From positions 1 through 64,000 of the forward strand of contig CANFSB010000004.1 in NCBI GenBank assembly GCA_947449495.1: a stretch of DNA of 64,000 nucleotides, in the 5' to 3' direction. The DNA comes from Pseudomonadota bacterium (GTDB lineage: Bacteria; Pseudomonadota; Gammaproteobacteria; Steroidobacterales; Steroidobacteraceae). How positions within the stretch are numbered: position 1 is the first letter of the stretch; the number at the start of each line of letters is the position of its first letter. Below are positions 32,188 through 41,522 of the stretch, piece after piece. Made by a program: the position numbers and the translations under genes. Below the pieces are notes generated by a model. It was not told where the DNA came from. It did no database searches and saw nothing but the letters and a program-made list of their open reading frames with translations.

Positions 32188-33249
32188 CTAGCGGCGCGGA
32201 TTCAATGCCGAGCCGAGTAATTTGGCAGTGAGATCTACCACGGGGATAACGCGCTCGTAGGCCATGCGGGTCGGACCAATGACGCCGAGCACCCCGACAG
32301 CGCCCGAATCGGTGCTGTAGGGGGCCGTGATGATGCTGCAATCGCCCAATATTTCGTGGCCGGATTCCTGGCCGATGAAGATTTGGACGCCCTGGCCACG
32401 GATGCTCAGGTCCAGCAGATTGAGCAGGTCGCGCTTCTCGTTGAAGGACTCAAACAGGCGCCGCAGTTTGTCGACGCTGGAAAGTTCGGAAAAACCCATC
32501 AGGTTGGTCTGCCCGGCAATCACGTATTCCATGCCCTGTACTGCCGTCGGGGTCGGAAACAGCTGCTGCGCCATGGTCACCGAATCGAGCATGCCTTGGT
32601 TCAAGCGTTCGCGCGTGGCCGCCAGGTCGTTGAGCATTTCCTGGCGCACCTGGTCCAGCGTACGGCCACGAAACTGTTCGTTGAGCAGCACCGCGGCACG
32701 CCGCAGCTCTTCGGGCGAGTAATGACGGTCCAGCTGCAAAATGCGGTTTTGCACCTCGCGATCGTCAAACACCAGGATGGCCAGCACGCGATTTTCTGAC
32801 AGTGCGACAAACTCTATCTGCGTGACCGAAGCGGCCTCTGTGGAGGGCAACGTGACCAACCCGGCCATCTGCGTGAGGCTGGACAGCAGCAGGGAAGCCG
32901 CCGACACCAGTGCCCGCGAGTCTTCTGCATCCCCCAATCGACGGCGGATATCGGCCTCGGCTGCCTGCTCCAGCGGCTGCACACGCAGTAGCGTGTCGAC
33001 AAAAAACCGATAGCCCTTGGGGGTGGGGATGCGGCCGGCCGAGGTGTGGGGCGAGGCGACAAAGCCGCCCTCTTCCAGGTCGGCCATAACATTGCGAATG
33101 GTCGCAGCGCTGAGATTCATGCCCGAATCGCGCGACAGACTGCGCGAACCTACGGGCTGCCCGTCACGCACATAGCTTTCGACGAGCACCCGCAGCAACT
33201 GCTGCGCACGCTCACCCAAAGGCGCGTCATCTCGGGAATCGCTGCTCAT
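32188..33249 (-). CDS. hrcA: Heat-inducible transcription repressor HrcA
   Basis: This 353-residue repressor of chaperone genes binds the CIRCE element in other bacteria. The N-terminal winged helix reads QQLLRVLVESYVRDGQPVGSRSL and SAATIRNVMADLEEGGFVASPHTSAGRIPT. The C-terminal GAF-like part ends GVLGVIGPTRMAYERVIPVVD. Enteric bacteria lack it, so its presence supports a Xanthomonadales-like lineage. I find no CIRCE element in the window; its target may be groESL elsewhere. Start MSSDSRDDAPLG is chosen over the longer track start. Confidence 0.96.
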   Translation of the reverse strand: MSSDSRDDAPLGERAQQLLRVLVESYVRDGQPVGSRSLSRDSGMNLSAATIRNVMADLEEGGFVASPHTSAGRIPTPKGYRFFVDTLLRVQPLEQAAEADIRRRLGDAEDSRALVSAASLLLSSLTQMAGLVTLPSTEAASVTQIEFVALSENRVLAILVFDDREVQNRILQLDRHYSPEELRRAAVLLNEQFRGRTLDQVRQEMLNDLAATRERLNQGMLDSVTMAQQLFPTPTAVQGMEYVIAGQTNLMGFSELSSVDKLRRLFESFNEKRDLLNLLDLSIRGQGVQIFIGQESGHEILGDCSIITAPYSTDSGAVGVLGVIGPTRMAYERVIPVVDLTAKLLGSALNPRR

Positions 33250-33391
33250 CTTCGTCCGCTCTCCATATGCACCAGCCAAAAAAATTGCCCTGTGCCACTG
33301 CCCGCGTCAAGCAACCAAGGCGACAGTATGCCGCCAAACGACACAGTAACCGACGCTGTGGCACAGCTGCTGCACGTGCTAAAAAGAACCC

Positions 33392-34285
33392 ATGGACCAA
33401 ACCGTCACCACTTGCGCCCTGCTGGGCCGTTTCGAAGACTCCGGGGTTGCCGAAGCCGCCGCCGCCCTGCTGCCCGCCTTGGCCCAGCGCGGACTGGTGA
33501 CGCTGGTTCAAAACTCAGCCGATTGGCAGCGCTTTGCCGATCAGGTGCAGGCCGTGGACGATGCACAGCTGCTGGAGCGGGCGCAGCTGGGCATCGTCAT
33601 CGGCGGTGACGGCTCGCTGCTCTATGCCGCCCGGCTGGTAGCCCAGGCGGGCATCCCGCTGCTGGGCATCAACCGCGGCCGGCTAGGCTTTCTCACCGAT
33701 GTCATGCCGCAGGACATGCTCGACAGCCTCGATGCCGCTCTGCAAGGCCGCTGCAGCGTCGACAAACGACCGCTGCTCGATGCCCGCATCCTCTCGCCCA
33801 ACCGCCAGCCGCCGCGCCAGCTGGCACTCAACGATGTGGTGCTCTCCAAATGGGACACCGGCCGCATCCTCGACTTCGAGACCAGCATCGACGGCAGCTT
33901 CCTCAACAGCCACGGCGGCGACGGCTTGGTGGTCGCCAGCGCTACCGGCTCAACAGCCTATGCACTCTCCTGTGGCGGGCCCATCGTCGCACCCGACCTG
34001 GACGTGCTGGTGATGGTGCCCATCTGCCCGCACACGCTGTCCGACCGTCCCATCGTGGTGTCGCGCCACTCACGCATCGCCGTCACCTTGCACGAACGGG
34101 CTGGCACTCGCGCCCAGGTCACCTGCGACGGTGTGATCTGCGACGAACTGCTGCCCGGTGAGCAACTCCTCATCACGCCGGCCATCGAACAATTGACCCT
34201 GCTGCACCCACCCGGCTACGACTACTTCCGCCTGCTGCGCGCCAAACTGCATTGGGGCCGCGCGGGTCTGGACCACCAGCGCTAG
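33392..34285 (+). CDS. nadK: NAD kinase
   Basis: This 297-residue enzyme phosphorylates NAD to NADP. Signatures seen are GIVIGGDGSLLYAARL (GGDG active site), LLGINRGRLGFLTD, LNDVVLSKWDTG, and DGLVVASATGSTAYALSCGGPIV. It is divergent from hrcA and lies 12 bases upstream of recN. The nadK-recN order is conserved in proteobacteria. Confidence 0.97.
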   Translation: MDQTVTTCALLGRFEDSGVAEAAAALLPALAQRGLVTLVQNSADWQRFADQVQAVDDAQLLERAQLGIVIGGDGSLLYAARLVAQAGIPLLGINRGRLGFLTDVMPQDMLDSLDAALQGRCSVDKRPLLDARILSPNRQPPRQLALNDVVLSKWDTGRILDFETSIDGSFLNSHGGDGLVVASATGSTAYALSCGGPIVAPDLDVLVMVPICPHTLSDRPIVVSRHSRIAVTLHERAGTRAQVTCDGVICDELLPGEQLLITPAIEQLTLLHPPGYDYFRLLRAKLHWGRAGLDHQR

Positions 34286-34297
34286 GAACGCGTCGCT

Positions 34298-35974
34298 ATG
34301 CTCACCCATCTGGTCATTCGCGATCTGGCCATCGTCGACACCGTCGAACTGGAGCTAGGGCCCGGCCTCACTGTGCTCACCGGCGAGACCGGTGCCGGCA
34401 AGTCGATCATCGTAGACGCGCTCATGCTGGCCAGCGGAGCCCGCGCCACCGCAGACATGCTGCGCGCCGGCGCTGAACGTGCAGAGGTATGCGCCACCTT
34501 CGATCTGGCACAGCCCAGCGCTGCCCTGACGGCCGTGCTGACCGATCAGGCCATCGAGCACGACGGTGAACTGCTGGTGCGGCGCGTCATCACCGCAGAC
34601 GGCCGCTCGCGCGCCTTTCTCAACGGCCAGTCGGTCACCTTGCAGGTACTGCGCGATGCGGTTGGCGAACTGCTCGATGTGCACGGACAGCATGAGTTTC
34701 AATCGCTCGCGCGACCCACCGCGCAACGCGACCTGCTCGACGAATTTGGTCGCCTGAGTGCGCAGCGCGGCGCTGTCGCCGAGGCCTACCGTCAGTGGTC
34801 TGGCGCGCAAACGCGCCTGCAGGCACTCGAAGGTCAGGACCGCGATCGCGATGCACGGCTGCAGTTGCTGCGCTATCAAGAGGGCGAATTGGCGGCGCTG
34901 GACCTACAGCCCGGAGAGTTCGAACAACTGGGCATCGAAAGCCAGCGTCTGGGCCAACATGGGCGCTTGCTCGAATCTGCCGCCGCCGCCGCGCACCTGC
35001 TCTATACGGGCGACGAGGCTACCGCTCACGAGGCATTGTCACAGGCGCTGGCCAAGCTCAAGCCCCTGCCGGCCATCGATGCGCGACTGGCGCCGTTATT
35101 GCCGCTGCTTGAAGAGGCTGCCATCCGCATCAGCGAAGCCGGCCGCGAACTGTCGCGCTATGCCGACTCACTGGAACTCGACGGCGCGCGTCAGGCCACC
35201 GTCGAGTCACGACTGGCCGCCGCCGAAGAACTGGCGCGCAAGCACCGCATCAACGGCGCCGAGCTGCCCGCCCTGCGCGATTCGCTGCAACAGCAACTCA
35301 GCGCGATCGAGCATCTGGACGGTGACATCGCCGCGCTGCGCCAGCAGCAAGCTGCCGCATTGCAGGCTTGGCGGCTGGCAGCAGGCAAGCTAGGTAAAGC
35401 TCGGGCCACCGCTGCCAAACGCTTTGGTACAGACATCAGCGCACGCCTGCCGGGCCTAGGCATGCAAGGTGGTCGCTTTCAGGTCACTGTCAGCACGCTG
35501 CCCGATGCCGTCCCTGCCCCACAGGGCCACGACAGCATCGAGTTTCTGGTGTCAGCCAATCCGGGACAACCGTTGCGGCCGCTGGCCAAAGTGGCCTCCG
35601 GCGGTGAGCTGTCGCGACTGTCACTGGCCGTGCAAGTTGCCTGCACCGTAGGGGAACAGCGCAGCATGGTTTTCGATGAAGTCGACACCGGCATCGGCGG
35701 TGCTGTGGCAGAAATTGTCGGACGCGAACTGCGAGCACTGGGAGATCGCGGGCAGGTGCTGTGCGTCACGCACTTGGCACAGGTGGCCGCTCAGGGCCAT
35801 CAGCACCTGCGCGTGCTCAAACACACAGACGGCAAGCAAACCCGCACTGGCATCACAGCCCTTACCGGCGACGAGCGCGTGCAGGAAGTGGCGCGCATGC
35901 TCGGCGGCGTGGCCATTACCCGGCGCGCCAGCGAGCACGCCCGTGAGATGCTCGAGTCAGCTGGCGGCGGCTAG
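34298..35974 (+). CDS. recN: DNA repair protein RecN
   Basis: This 558-residue SMC-like ATPase acts in double-strand-break repair. The Walker A is LTGETGAGKSIIVDAL near the N-terminus. The middle (about 150-360) is helical coiled coil. The ABC signature is VASGGELSRLSLAVQ and the Walker B MVFDEVDTGIGG, followed by CVTHLAQVAA. It is convergent with fur and their stop codons interlock (CTAG, 4-base overlap). Confidence 0.97.
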   Translation: MLTHLVIRDLAIVDTVELELGPGLTVLTGETGAGKSIIVDALMLASGARATADMLRAGAERAEVCATFDLAQPSAALTAVLTDQAIEHDGELLVRRVITADGRSRAFLNGQSVTLQVLRDAVGELLDVHGQHEFQSLARPTAQRDLLDEFGRLSAQRGAVAEAYRQWSGAQTRLQALEGQDRDRDARLQLLRYQEGELAALDLQPGEFEQLGIESQRLGQHGRLLESAAAAAHLLYTGDEATAHEALSQALAKLKPLPAIDARLAPLLPLLEEAAIRISEAGRELSRYADSLELDGARQATVESRLAAAEELARKHRINGAELPALRDSLQQQLSAIEHLDGDIAALRQQQAAALQAWRLAAGKLGKARATAAKRFGTDISARLPGLGMQGGRFQVTVSTLPDAVPAPQGHDSIEFLVSANPGQPLRPLAKVASGGELSRLSLAVQVACTVGEQRSMVFDEVDTGIGGAVAEIVGRELRALGDRGQVLCVTHLAQVAAQGHQHLRVLKHTDGKQTRTGITALTGDERVQEVARMLGGVAITRRASEHAREMLESAGGG

Positions 35975-36399
35975 GCTTTGGTGTTGCGAGCGCAGTTAAC
36001 CCGATTGCAGCGGCCATACAAAATCAACGAGTGATCCTGAATCACAAAGCCGCTGCGCTCGGCCACGGCATTTTGACGCTGCTCAATACCGTCGTCGGTG
36101 AACTCTTCCACGTGCCCGCAGTCCAAACACACGATGTGGTCATGGTGTTCACCGGCGCTAAGCTCAAACACCGCCATGCCATTTTCAAAGTGATGGCGCG
36201 TGACCAGGCCAGCGGCCTCAAACTGCGTTAGCACCCGATAGACCGTGGCCAGACCAATGTCCTCTTCCGATTGGATGAGGGCCTTGTAAATGTCTTCGGC
36301 CGACTTGTGACGGGCACCGCCGCCTTCGAGGATCTGCAGGATCTTCAGCCGCGGAACGGTCACTTTGAGTCCGGCGTTGCGCAGGTCTTTGCCTTCCAC
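35971..36399 (-). CDS. fur: Ferric uptake regulator Fur
   Basis: This 142-residue iron-responsive repressor has an N-terminal winged helix (LKVTVPRLKILQILE...SAEDIYKALIQSEEDIGLATVYRVLTQFEAAGLV). It is followed by the metal-binding HHFENGMAVFELSAGEHHDHIVCLDCGHVEEF segment. CLDC is present, and the C-terminus has CNRVNC instead of a CxxC pair. It is divergent from bamE with 65 bases between the starts, the usual fur/bamE arrangement. Confidence 0.97.
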   Translation of the reverse strand: MEGKDLRNAGLKVTVPRLKILQILEGGGARHKSAEDIYKALIQSEEDIGLATVYRVLTQFEAAGLVTRHHFENGMAVFELSAGEHHDHIVCLDCGHVEEFTDDGIEQRQNAVAERSGFVIQDHSLILYGRCNRVNCARNTKA

Positions 36400-36464
36400 G
36401 TGCTCTACTCCGCGTCCACCTTTGATGCGTTATGATACCGGACGTCAACCCCCAGCAGACCCTC

Positions 36465-36830
36465 ATGCCAAACTTACTGCGTCGCGTACTTCCCACCTTG
36501 CTGCTCTGCGCCGTCACCGGCCTGGGAACCTCAGGCTGCATTTACCGCATGGCCATCCAGCAGGGCAATTACCTGGACGCCGCGCAGGTGGCACAGCTGG
36601 AAGCCGGCATGACGCGCTCGCAAGTGGCCTTTCTGCTTGGCACGCCCATGATTCCCAGTGGCTTCGATAACGACCGCTGGGATTACTTTTATTACCTCAA
36701 AGACCGGCGCAACCACCCTGCCGATGAGCGCCGCGTAACGGTCTACTTCAAAGACGACAAGGTCGATCACGTAACGCAGGGCCCCGACAAGGGCGAAGCG
36801 CCGCACATCGGCCTGCGCAACCGCTCCTAA
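36465..36830 (+). CDS. bamE: Outer membrane protein assembly factor BamE
   Basis: This 121-residue lipoprotein (also called SmpA/OmlA) belongs to the BAM complex that inserts beta-barrels into the outer membrane. I start at MPNLLRRVLPTLLL so that the signal peptide ends in the lipobox LGTSGC (Cys about 25). The mature domain contains YLDAAQVAQLEAGMTRSQVAFLLGTPMIPSGFDNDRWDYFYYL, the BamE fold. It is convergent with ratA; the stop codons interlock (CTAA). Confidence 0.95.
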   Translation: MPNLLRRVLPTLLLCAVTGLGTSGCIYRMAIQQGNYLDAAQVAQLEAGMTRSQVAFLLGTPMIPSGFDNDRWDYFYYLKDRRNHPADERRVTVYFKDDKVDHVTQGPDKGEAPHIGLRNRS

Positions 36831-37270
36831 GCCGGCAAGCGCGAGCGGGCCACAAAGGCATCGACCAGACCGGCCACGGTCTGCTCAAACAGCGGCCCCA
36901 GCCAGCTGCCAGGAATGGCAGCGGACAATTCAAAGTTCACTTCCAGCTCCACGCGGCAGCCCAAAGGCTCACCGCCGGGCGCACAGATTGGTGACAGCTT
37001 CCAGACCCCGGTCAGGCTGCGAAACGGACCCTCGACCAGCGCCATATGCACGCTGTCGCCATCGCGCAGCGTGTTGCGCGTCGTAAAGCTGGTACGCAGC
37101 AAACCCTTGCGGATATCCAGCGCGGCCACCACTTCGCCCTCGCCCCGGGAGATCACCCGCGCAGCTGAGCAACCCGGCACAAACTGCGGGTAAGACTCCA
37201 CGTCGTTGATCAGCTCGAACATACGCTGTGCAGTGACGCCAACCAGCGCCGAGCGCTTGACCTGTTTCAT
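36827..37270 (-). CDS. ratA: Ribosome-association toxin / ubiquinone-binding protein RatA (START-like)
   Basis: This 147-residue START/polyketide-cyclase-like protein is homologous to E. coli RatA (YfjG) and Coq10. Signatures are [29 protein letters not shown] and [28 protein letters not shown] start at [11 protein letters not shown]; the track ORF adds 98 upstream residues that overlap smpB. It lies back to back with smpB, the conserved ratA-smpB neighbourhood. Confidence 0.93.
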   Translation of the reverse strand: MKQVKRSALVGVTAQRMFELINDVESYPQFVPGCSAARVISRGEGEVVAALDIRKGLLRTSFTTRNTLRDGDSVHMALVEGPFRSLTGVWKLSPICAPGGEPLGCRVELEVNFELSAAIPGSWLGPLFEQTVAGLVDAFVARSRLPA

Positions 37271-37330
37271 CGACCCATTGTGGGGGGTGCTTGCAGCCCG
37301 CTCAAGTTCTGCAGCAGATACACTAGCGCC

Positions 37331-37804
37331 GTGAACAAGCCCAAGGAAAAGTCCAAACCCGCACCGGTTGTCGAAAACCGCAAGGCGCGCTACGAGTACT
37401 ACATCGAGGAGCGCTACGAGGCGGGCTTGCAGTTGCAAGGCTGGGAAGTCAAATCGATGCGCGCCGGCCGCGCCAACATCGCCGAAGCCTATGTCTATAT
37501 GCGCAGCGGGGACGCCTATCTGTTTGGTGCGCACATCTCGCCGCTGCCGACCACGTCCACGCATGTCATTCCCGACCCGATCCGCACCCGCAAGCTGCTA
37601 CTCAACCGACGCGAGCTCGATCATCTGGTCGGTGCCAGCGAACGCGAGGGCTACACACTCATTCCGTTGGAACTGTATTGGGTGCGTGGCAAAGCCAAGC
37701 TGAGCGTGGGCCTGGGCAAGGGCAAGAAGCAGCACGACAAGCGGTCCACAGAAAAGGACCGCGACTGGCAGCGCGACAAGTCACGCATCATGCGAGGACG
37801 CTGA
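37331..37804 (+). CDS. smpB: SsrA-binding protein SmpB
   Basis: This 157-residue protein binds the tRNA-like domain of tmRNA and delivers it to stalled ribosomes for trans-translation. The start is GTG ((V)[11 protein letters not shown]). Conserved elements are [37 protein letters not shown] and the C-terminal tail [33 protein letters not shown] that enters the decoding centre. Its partner RNA gene ssrA is 3.4 kb downstream on the same strand and carries an intron exactly in the region SmpB recognises. Confidence 0.97.
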   Translation: MNKPKEKSKPAPVVENRKARYEYYIEERYEAGLQLQGWEVKSMRAGRANIAEAYVYMRSGDAYLFGAHISPLPTTSTHVIPDPIRTRKLLLNRRELDHLVGASEREGYTLIPLELYWVRGKAKLSVGLGKGKKQHDKRSTEKDRDWQRDKSRIMRGR

Positions 37805-37807
37805 CGC

Positions 37808-38647
37808 GTGAGCGTGCTGCTGCAGCAGCTGCGCGACCTGTGGATCCACACCGGCACGCCCTGCAACCTCAGCTGCCCGTTCTGCCACGAAGGCTCCAAG
37901 CCCGCCGACACACGACTGCAAGCGCCAGCCTTTGAGGCTGTAGCAGCGCAACTTGATGCGGCTGCGCAGTTTGGTGTGCAACGTTTTTGTTTTACCGGCG
38001 GCGAGCCGCTGATCCACCGCGACATCGTACGCATCCTGCGCCACGCGCTGCAGCTGCGCCCCTGCCTGCTGCTGACCAATGGCACAGCACCGTTGATACG
38101 CAGACCGCAACACTTGGCGCAGTTGCACGGCCTGCCCCATGCCCTGACGTTTCGCGTCAGCATCGATCACCCAGATGAAACACGGCACGATGCCGGTCGC
38201 GGCTACAAAACGTTTCGCAAGGCTGTGCAAGGGCTACAACTGCTGCATCACGCGGGCTTTGCTGTAGGCATCACGCGACTGCAGGAAACTGGCGAAGATG
38301 CTGCTGCCATCAAACAGCGCTATCGCAACCTGCTGCGCCGCAACCACCTGCCCGACTCCGTGCCGGTGTATGCGCTTCCGGCCTTGGGCCTGCCCGATCA
38401 AACGCCACCGTCAGTGTCATGGCCAGCTCCACAGTCAGCCACACATACGGCGTGCCAAGTCAGCCGCATGCTGATTCAACGCGGCGAGACGCTGCATTAC
38501 AGTCCGTGCATGCTGGTCGATGATGATCCTACTCTCGATATGTCTGCAGACCTGACCCAAGCCTGTGCCACACCCACGCCACTGCGCCATGCACGCTGTG
38601 GTGTCTGTCTTAACACTGCGTTTGATTACGCCGGAGCGTTGCCGTGA
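37808..38647 (+). CDS. Radical SAM protein
   Basis: This 279-residue protein has the [4Fe-4S]-SAM motif CNLSCPFC (Cys 19, 23, 26) and the GGEPLIHRD motif. The start is GTG, 3 bases after smpB. The C-terminal third carries extra cysteines (TACQVS, SPCMLV, QACATP, RCGVCLN) that could bind an auxiliary cluster, as in twitch/SPASM enzymes. It overlaps apt by 4 bases, and a sulfatase follows apt. An anaerobic sulfatase-maturase-like role is conceivable, though the protein is shorter than known ones (about 400 residues). The true substrate is unknown. Confidence 0.88.
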   Translation: MSVLLQQLRDLWIHTGTPCNLSCPFCHEGSKPADTRLQAPAFEAVAAQLDAAAQFGVQRFCFTGGEPLIHRDIVRILRHALQLRPCLLLTNGTAPLIRRPQHLAQLHGLPHALTFRVSIDHPDETRHDAGRGYKTFRKAVQGLQLLHHAGFAVGITRLQETGEDAAAIKQRYRNLLRRNHLPDSVPVYALPALGLPDQTPPSVSWPAPQSATHTACQVSRMLIQRGETLHYSPCMLVDDDPTLDMSADLTQACATPTPLRHARCGVCLNTAFDYAGALP

Positions 38648-39153
38648 TCGATCTTAAAAGTGCCGTCACTGAGACCGCAGACTTTCCCGAGACCGGCATC
38701 CTGTTCCGTGATTTAAGCCCGCTGCTGCGCCATCACTTTGCGCAGACGCTCGATGCACTCGATGCACTGCTGAGCGAGGATCAATGGCAACAGATAGATG
38801 CCGTTGCAGGCCTGGATGCACGCGGCTTTGTACTAGGCGCTGCACTGGCAGCGCGGCGCAGACTAGGCTTCGTCCCGATCCGCAAAGCCGGCAAGCTGCC
38901 CCCGCCGGTGCACCAACTCTCTTACAAGCTCGAGTACGGCACAGCCACTCTCGAGATGCATCAGGGCCGGGGCCGCGTGGTGCTGGTCGATGACGTATAC
39001 GCCACCGGTGGCACACTCATGGCCGGAGCCGAGCTGTGTCGACAATCCGGATACGATCTACACGCACTGTTAGTTCTTGCTGACCTGCGACTGCAAGGTC
39101 GCCCCGCAAACATCGCCGGCTTGCCGGTGCGTTCAGTCTTTCACTACGGATAA
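38644..39153 (+). CDS. apt: Adenine phosphoribosyltransferase-like protein
   Basis: This 169-residue type I phosphoribosyltransferase would convert adenine and PRPP to AMP. The APT-type start DFPETGILFRDLSPLL, the GLDARGFVLGAALAARRRLGFVPIRKAGKLP segment and the PRPP loop VVLVDDVYATGGTL are all present. The GTG start overlaps the radical SAM stop by 4 bases. With the nucleosidase two genes downstream it could recycle adenine from MTA, SAH or 5'-deoxyadenosine. Confidence 0.9.
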   Translation: MIDLKSAVTETADFPETGILFRDLSPLLRHHFAQTLDALDALLSEDQWQQIDAVAGLDARGFVLGAALAARRRLGFVPIRKAGKLPPPVHQLSYKLEYGTATLEMHQGRGRVVLVDDVYATGGTLMAGAELCRQSGYDLHALLVLADLRLQGRPANIAGLPVRSVFHYG

Positions 39154-39159
39154 ACACCC

Positions 39160-40551
39160 ATGAGCCAGACACCCCGCACTTGGACGCGCCGCAATGTACT
39201 GGCCTCTGCCACGGCAGCGGGCCTGGCCACCGGACTTGGGCCTTTGGCCCAAGCCGCCACTGCGACCAAACCCAACATCCTCTGGATCATGGCTGATGAC
39301 CTGGGCTTTGCAGACCTGAGCTTTACCGGTCAGCGCGCATTCAAAACGCCGCATATCGACAGCCTCGGACGCGATGGGCTGTTCCTGCGCCAGTCCTATT
39401 CAAACTCGTCCGTGTGTTCGGCCACACGCACCGGTCTTATCACTGGTCGCTATCAATACCGGTTGCGCGTCGGGCTTGAAGAGCCCATTGGCATCAACGG
39501 CAGCCTACATGTTCCACCCGAACATCCGACGCTGCCCTCACAAATGCGCAAGGCCGGCTATCGCACCGCGCTGGTGGGCAAGTGGCATCTGGGCGAAGGC
39601 CCGGGCATCGGGCCGCTGCACAGTGGCTACGATCACTTTTATGGCATCCACACCGGTGGCACCGATTACTTTCGTCACACTAAGGGCAGCACCCCGGGCA
39701 GCGCCTCACCGCTGATGGAAGGCGAGATGCCCTCGGATGATCACGGCTACATCACCGACCTGCTGACCACACGCGCGCTACAGCAACTCGACGCCGCCAA
39801 AACAGCAAAGCAGCCGCTGTTTATGAGCTTGCACTACACCGCGCCGCACTGGCCTTGGGAAGGTCCGGAAGACGAAGCGCTGACGTCCAAGCTGACCAAC
39901 ATGCAGCATCCCGATGGCGGCAACCTCGACACCTACCGTCGTATGGTGCTGGCGCTGGATGCCAGTGTGGGTCGTGTGCTTGCACACCTGCAAAAGCTAG
40001 GCATGGCGCACAACACCATCGTCATCTTCACCAGTGACAACGGCGGTGAGCGCTTCTCCGACACTTGGCCGTTCATCGGTGCCAAGACAGAACTGCTCGA
40101 AGGTGGCATCCGCGTTCCGTTCTTGCTGCGGTGGCCCGCGCGCATCAAACCCGGCACCCGCAGCGAACAGGTGAACATCTCTATGGACTGGATGCCCACG
40201 CTGCTGGCTGCTGCCGGTGGCGCCCCCGACCCGGCCTATCCACCGGATGGTGTAAATCTGCTTGATGTCATCACTGGTGCTGCGCCTGTGCGGACGCGCC
40301 AGCTGTACTGGCGCTACAAAGCCAACGCCCAATGTGCGCTGCGCGATGGCGACTGGAAGTACCTCAAGCTCGGCAAGCACGAGCAACTGTTCAACCTCGC
40401 CTATGACGAGCATGAGCGTGCCAACTTCGCGCAAAAGGAACCGCAGCGTTTTGCCGCCATGAAGCAGGCGTGGGCCGATTGGAACGCAACCATGCTGCCC
40501 TACCCGTCAGACAGCTACAGCATCGGCAACACGACGGTGGATCGTTACTAA
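39160..40551 (+). CDS. Tat-exported sulfatase (arylsulfatase family)
   Basis: This 463-residue alkaline-phosphatase-superfamily sulfatase has a twin-arginine signal (TWTRRNVLASATAAGLATGLG, cleavage near AQA). Metal ligands are in NILWIMADDLGFADL. The modified residue is Cys86 in the signature VCSATRTGLITGRYQYRL, which must become formylglycine. KWHLGEGPGIGP and FTSDNGGERF are further active-site motifs. It starts 6 bases after apt, in one run with a radical SAM gene. The substrate is unknown. Confidence 0.92.
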   Translation: MSQTPRTWTRRNVLASATAAGLATGLGPLAQAATATKPNILWIMADDLGFADLSFTGQRAFKTPHIDSLGRDGLFLRQSYSNSSVCSATRTGLITGRYQYRLRVGLEEPIGINGSLHVPPEHPTLPSQMRKAGYRTALVGKWHLGEGPGIGPLHSGYDHFYGIHTGGTDYFRHTKGSTPGSASPLMEGEMPSDDHGYITDLLTTRALQQLDAAKTAKQPLFMSLHYTAPHWPWEGPEDEALTSKLTNMQHPDGGNLDTYRRMVLALDASVGRVLAHLQKLGMAHNTIVIFTSDNGGERFSDTWPFIGAKTELLEGGIRVPFLLRWPARIKPGTRSEQVNISMDWMPTLLAAAGGAPDPAYPPDGVNLLDVITGAAPVRTRQLYWRYKANAQCALRDGDWKYLKLGKHEQLFNLAYDEHERANFAQKEPQRFAAMKQAWADWNATMLPYPSDSYSIGNTTVDRY

Positions 40552-40552
40552 G

Positions 40553-41137
40553 ATGCGCGATGTGCTGGTGGTCATGGCGCTGGCGGAAGAAGAGCAAGGC
40601 CTGTTGCGTACAGCCGGCGCACAGGTGCTGTTCACTGGCGTGGGCAAGGTCAACGCCGCACTGCATCTGATGCGACATCTAATCGCGCAGCGACTGGCAG
40701 GCACACCCGTGCGGCAGGTGCTCAACGTAGGCACCGCTGGTAGCCGGCGCTTTGCCACCGGCAGCTTGATCGGTTGTCATCGTTTCGTGCAGCGCGACAT
40801 GGATGTGTCACCGCTGGGCTTTGCCCAAGGCACCACACCCTTTGAGGCGCAGTGGGGCGGCGAACTGGTGTTTGAGCCGGCCTTTGCTCGGTTACCGCAG
40901 GGCGTCTGCGGCACCGGCGACAGCTTTGACACTGGCACCCATGCGCTGCACTGCGACGTGCTCGACATGGAAGCCTATGCGCTGGCCAAGGTCTGCCTGC
41001 ACGAGGGCGTGGACTTTGCCTGCGCCAAATACATCAGCGATGGCGCCGACCACAGCTCGGCCACCGACTGGTCAGCCGCCCTGCCGGGCGCCGCCGCGGC
41101 GTTTGCCTCGCTATACCGCCAACTAGCGCACGGTTGA
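40553..41137 (+). CDS. MTA/SAH nucleosidase-like phosphorylase-family protein
   Basis: This 194-residue protein of the purine/uridine phosphorylase fold starts MRDVLVVMALAEEEQGLL. It keeps the nucleosidase catalytic pattern: Glu in ALAEEEQ, the DMEAYALAK motif that contacts the ribose, and the catalytic Asp in YISDGAD. It is shorter than E. coli Mtn (about 230). It probably splits 5'-methylthioadenosine, S-adenosylhomocysteine or 5'-deoxyadenosine to adenine. It begins 1 base after the sulfatase and is the last gene before ssrA. Confidence 0.85.
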   Translation: MRDVLVVMALAEEEQGLLRTAGAQVLFTGVGKVNAALHLMRHLIAQRLAGTPVRQVLNVGTAGSRRFATGSLIGCHRFVQRDMDVSPLGFAQGTTPFEAQWGGELVFEPAFARLPQGVCGTGDSFDTGTHALHCDVLDMEAYALAKVCLHEGVDFACAKYISDGADHSSATDWSAALPGAAAAFASLYRQLAHG

Positions 41138-41166
41138 TTGGCGGGCGACCGGGCCGCGATCTGGCG

Positions 41167-41172
41167 TATAGT
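41167..41172 (+). promoter_or_regulatory. Probable -10 box of ssrA
   Basis: TATAGT lies 13 bases before the mature tmRNA 5' end (GGGGGCG), leaving a short leader for RNase P to remove. No convincing -35 hexamer stands at the normal distance. Confidence 0.4.
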
Positions 41173-41275
41173 GGTATTGCTTTCTGGGGGCGACCGGTTT
41201 CGACGTGGGTTGCGAAACTTCAGGGGCGTACCGAGGTGCATGGGTCCTCGTTAAACTTCTTTGCAAAACACAGTT

Positions 41276-41308
41276 GCCAACGACGACAACTACGCTCTGG
41301 CCGCTTAA
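41276..41308 (+). other. tmRNA tag-peptide reading frame (ANDDNYALAA)
   Basis: GCC AAC GAC GAC AAC TAC GCT CTG GCC GCT TAA encodes ANDDNYALAA and a stop, the proteolysis tag added to stalled nascent chains. The resume codon is the GCC at 41276. The same tag is known from pseudomonads and other proteobacteria, and its LAA end is the ClpXP/ClpAP signal. Confidence 0.95.
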
Positions 41309-41522
41309 CCCGGCCTAACCTCCGACCCGCTGGTGCCTATGCCACGGAACCGGGGGACGCGCTCATAGGATCGCGCTGCACCGAGCTTCGGGGTGCAGCG
41401 TTAAGAGACACCGCGGCTGGCTAAGCATCTTCCCTGCTGCTCGGGTAGTGTAAGGCGAGAAAACAAAGAGACAGCTACGTACGTAGAGCCTGAAATGTAG
41501 GACTTGCGGACGGGGGTTCGAT

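Noticed and set aside
33250-33391. CIRCE operator upstream of hrcA
   Set aside because: I looked for TTAGCACTC-N9-GAGTGCTAA on both strands and found only a weak TTAGCAC-like half-site without its partner.
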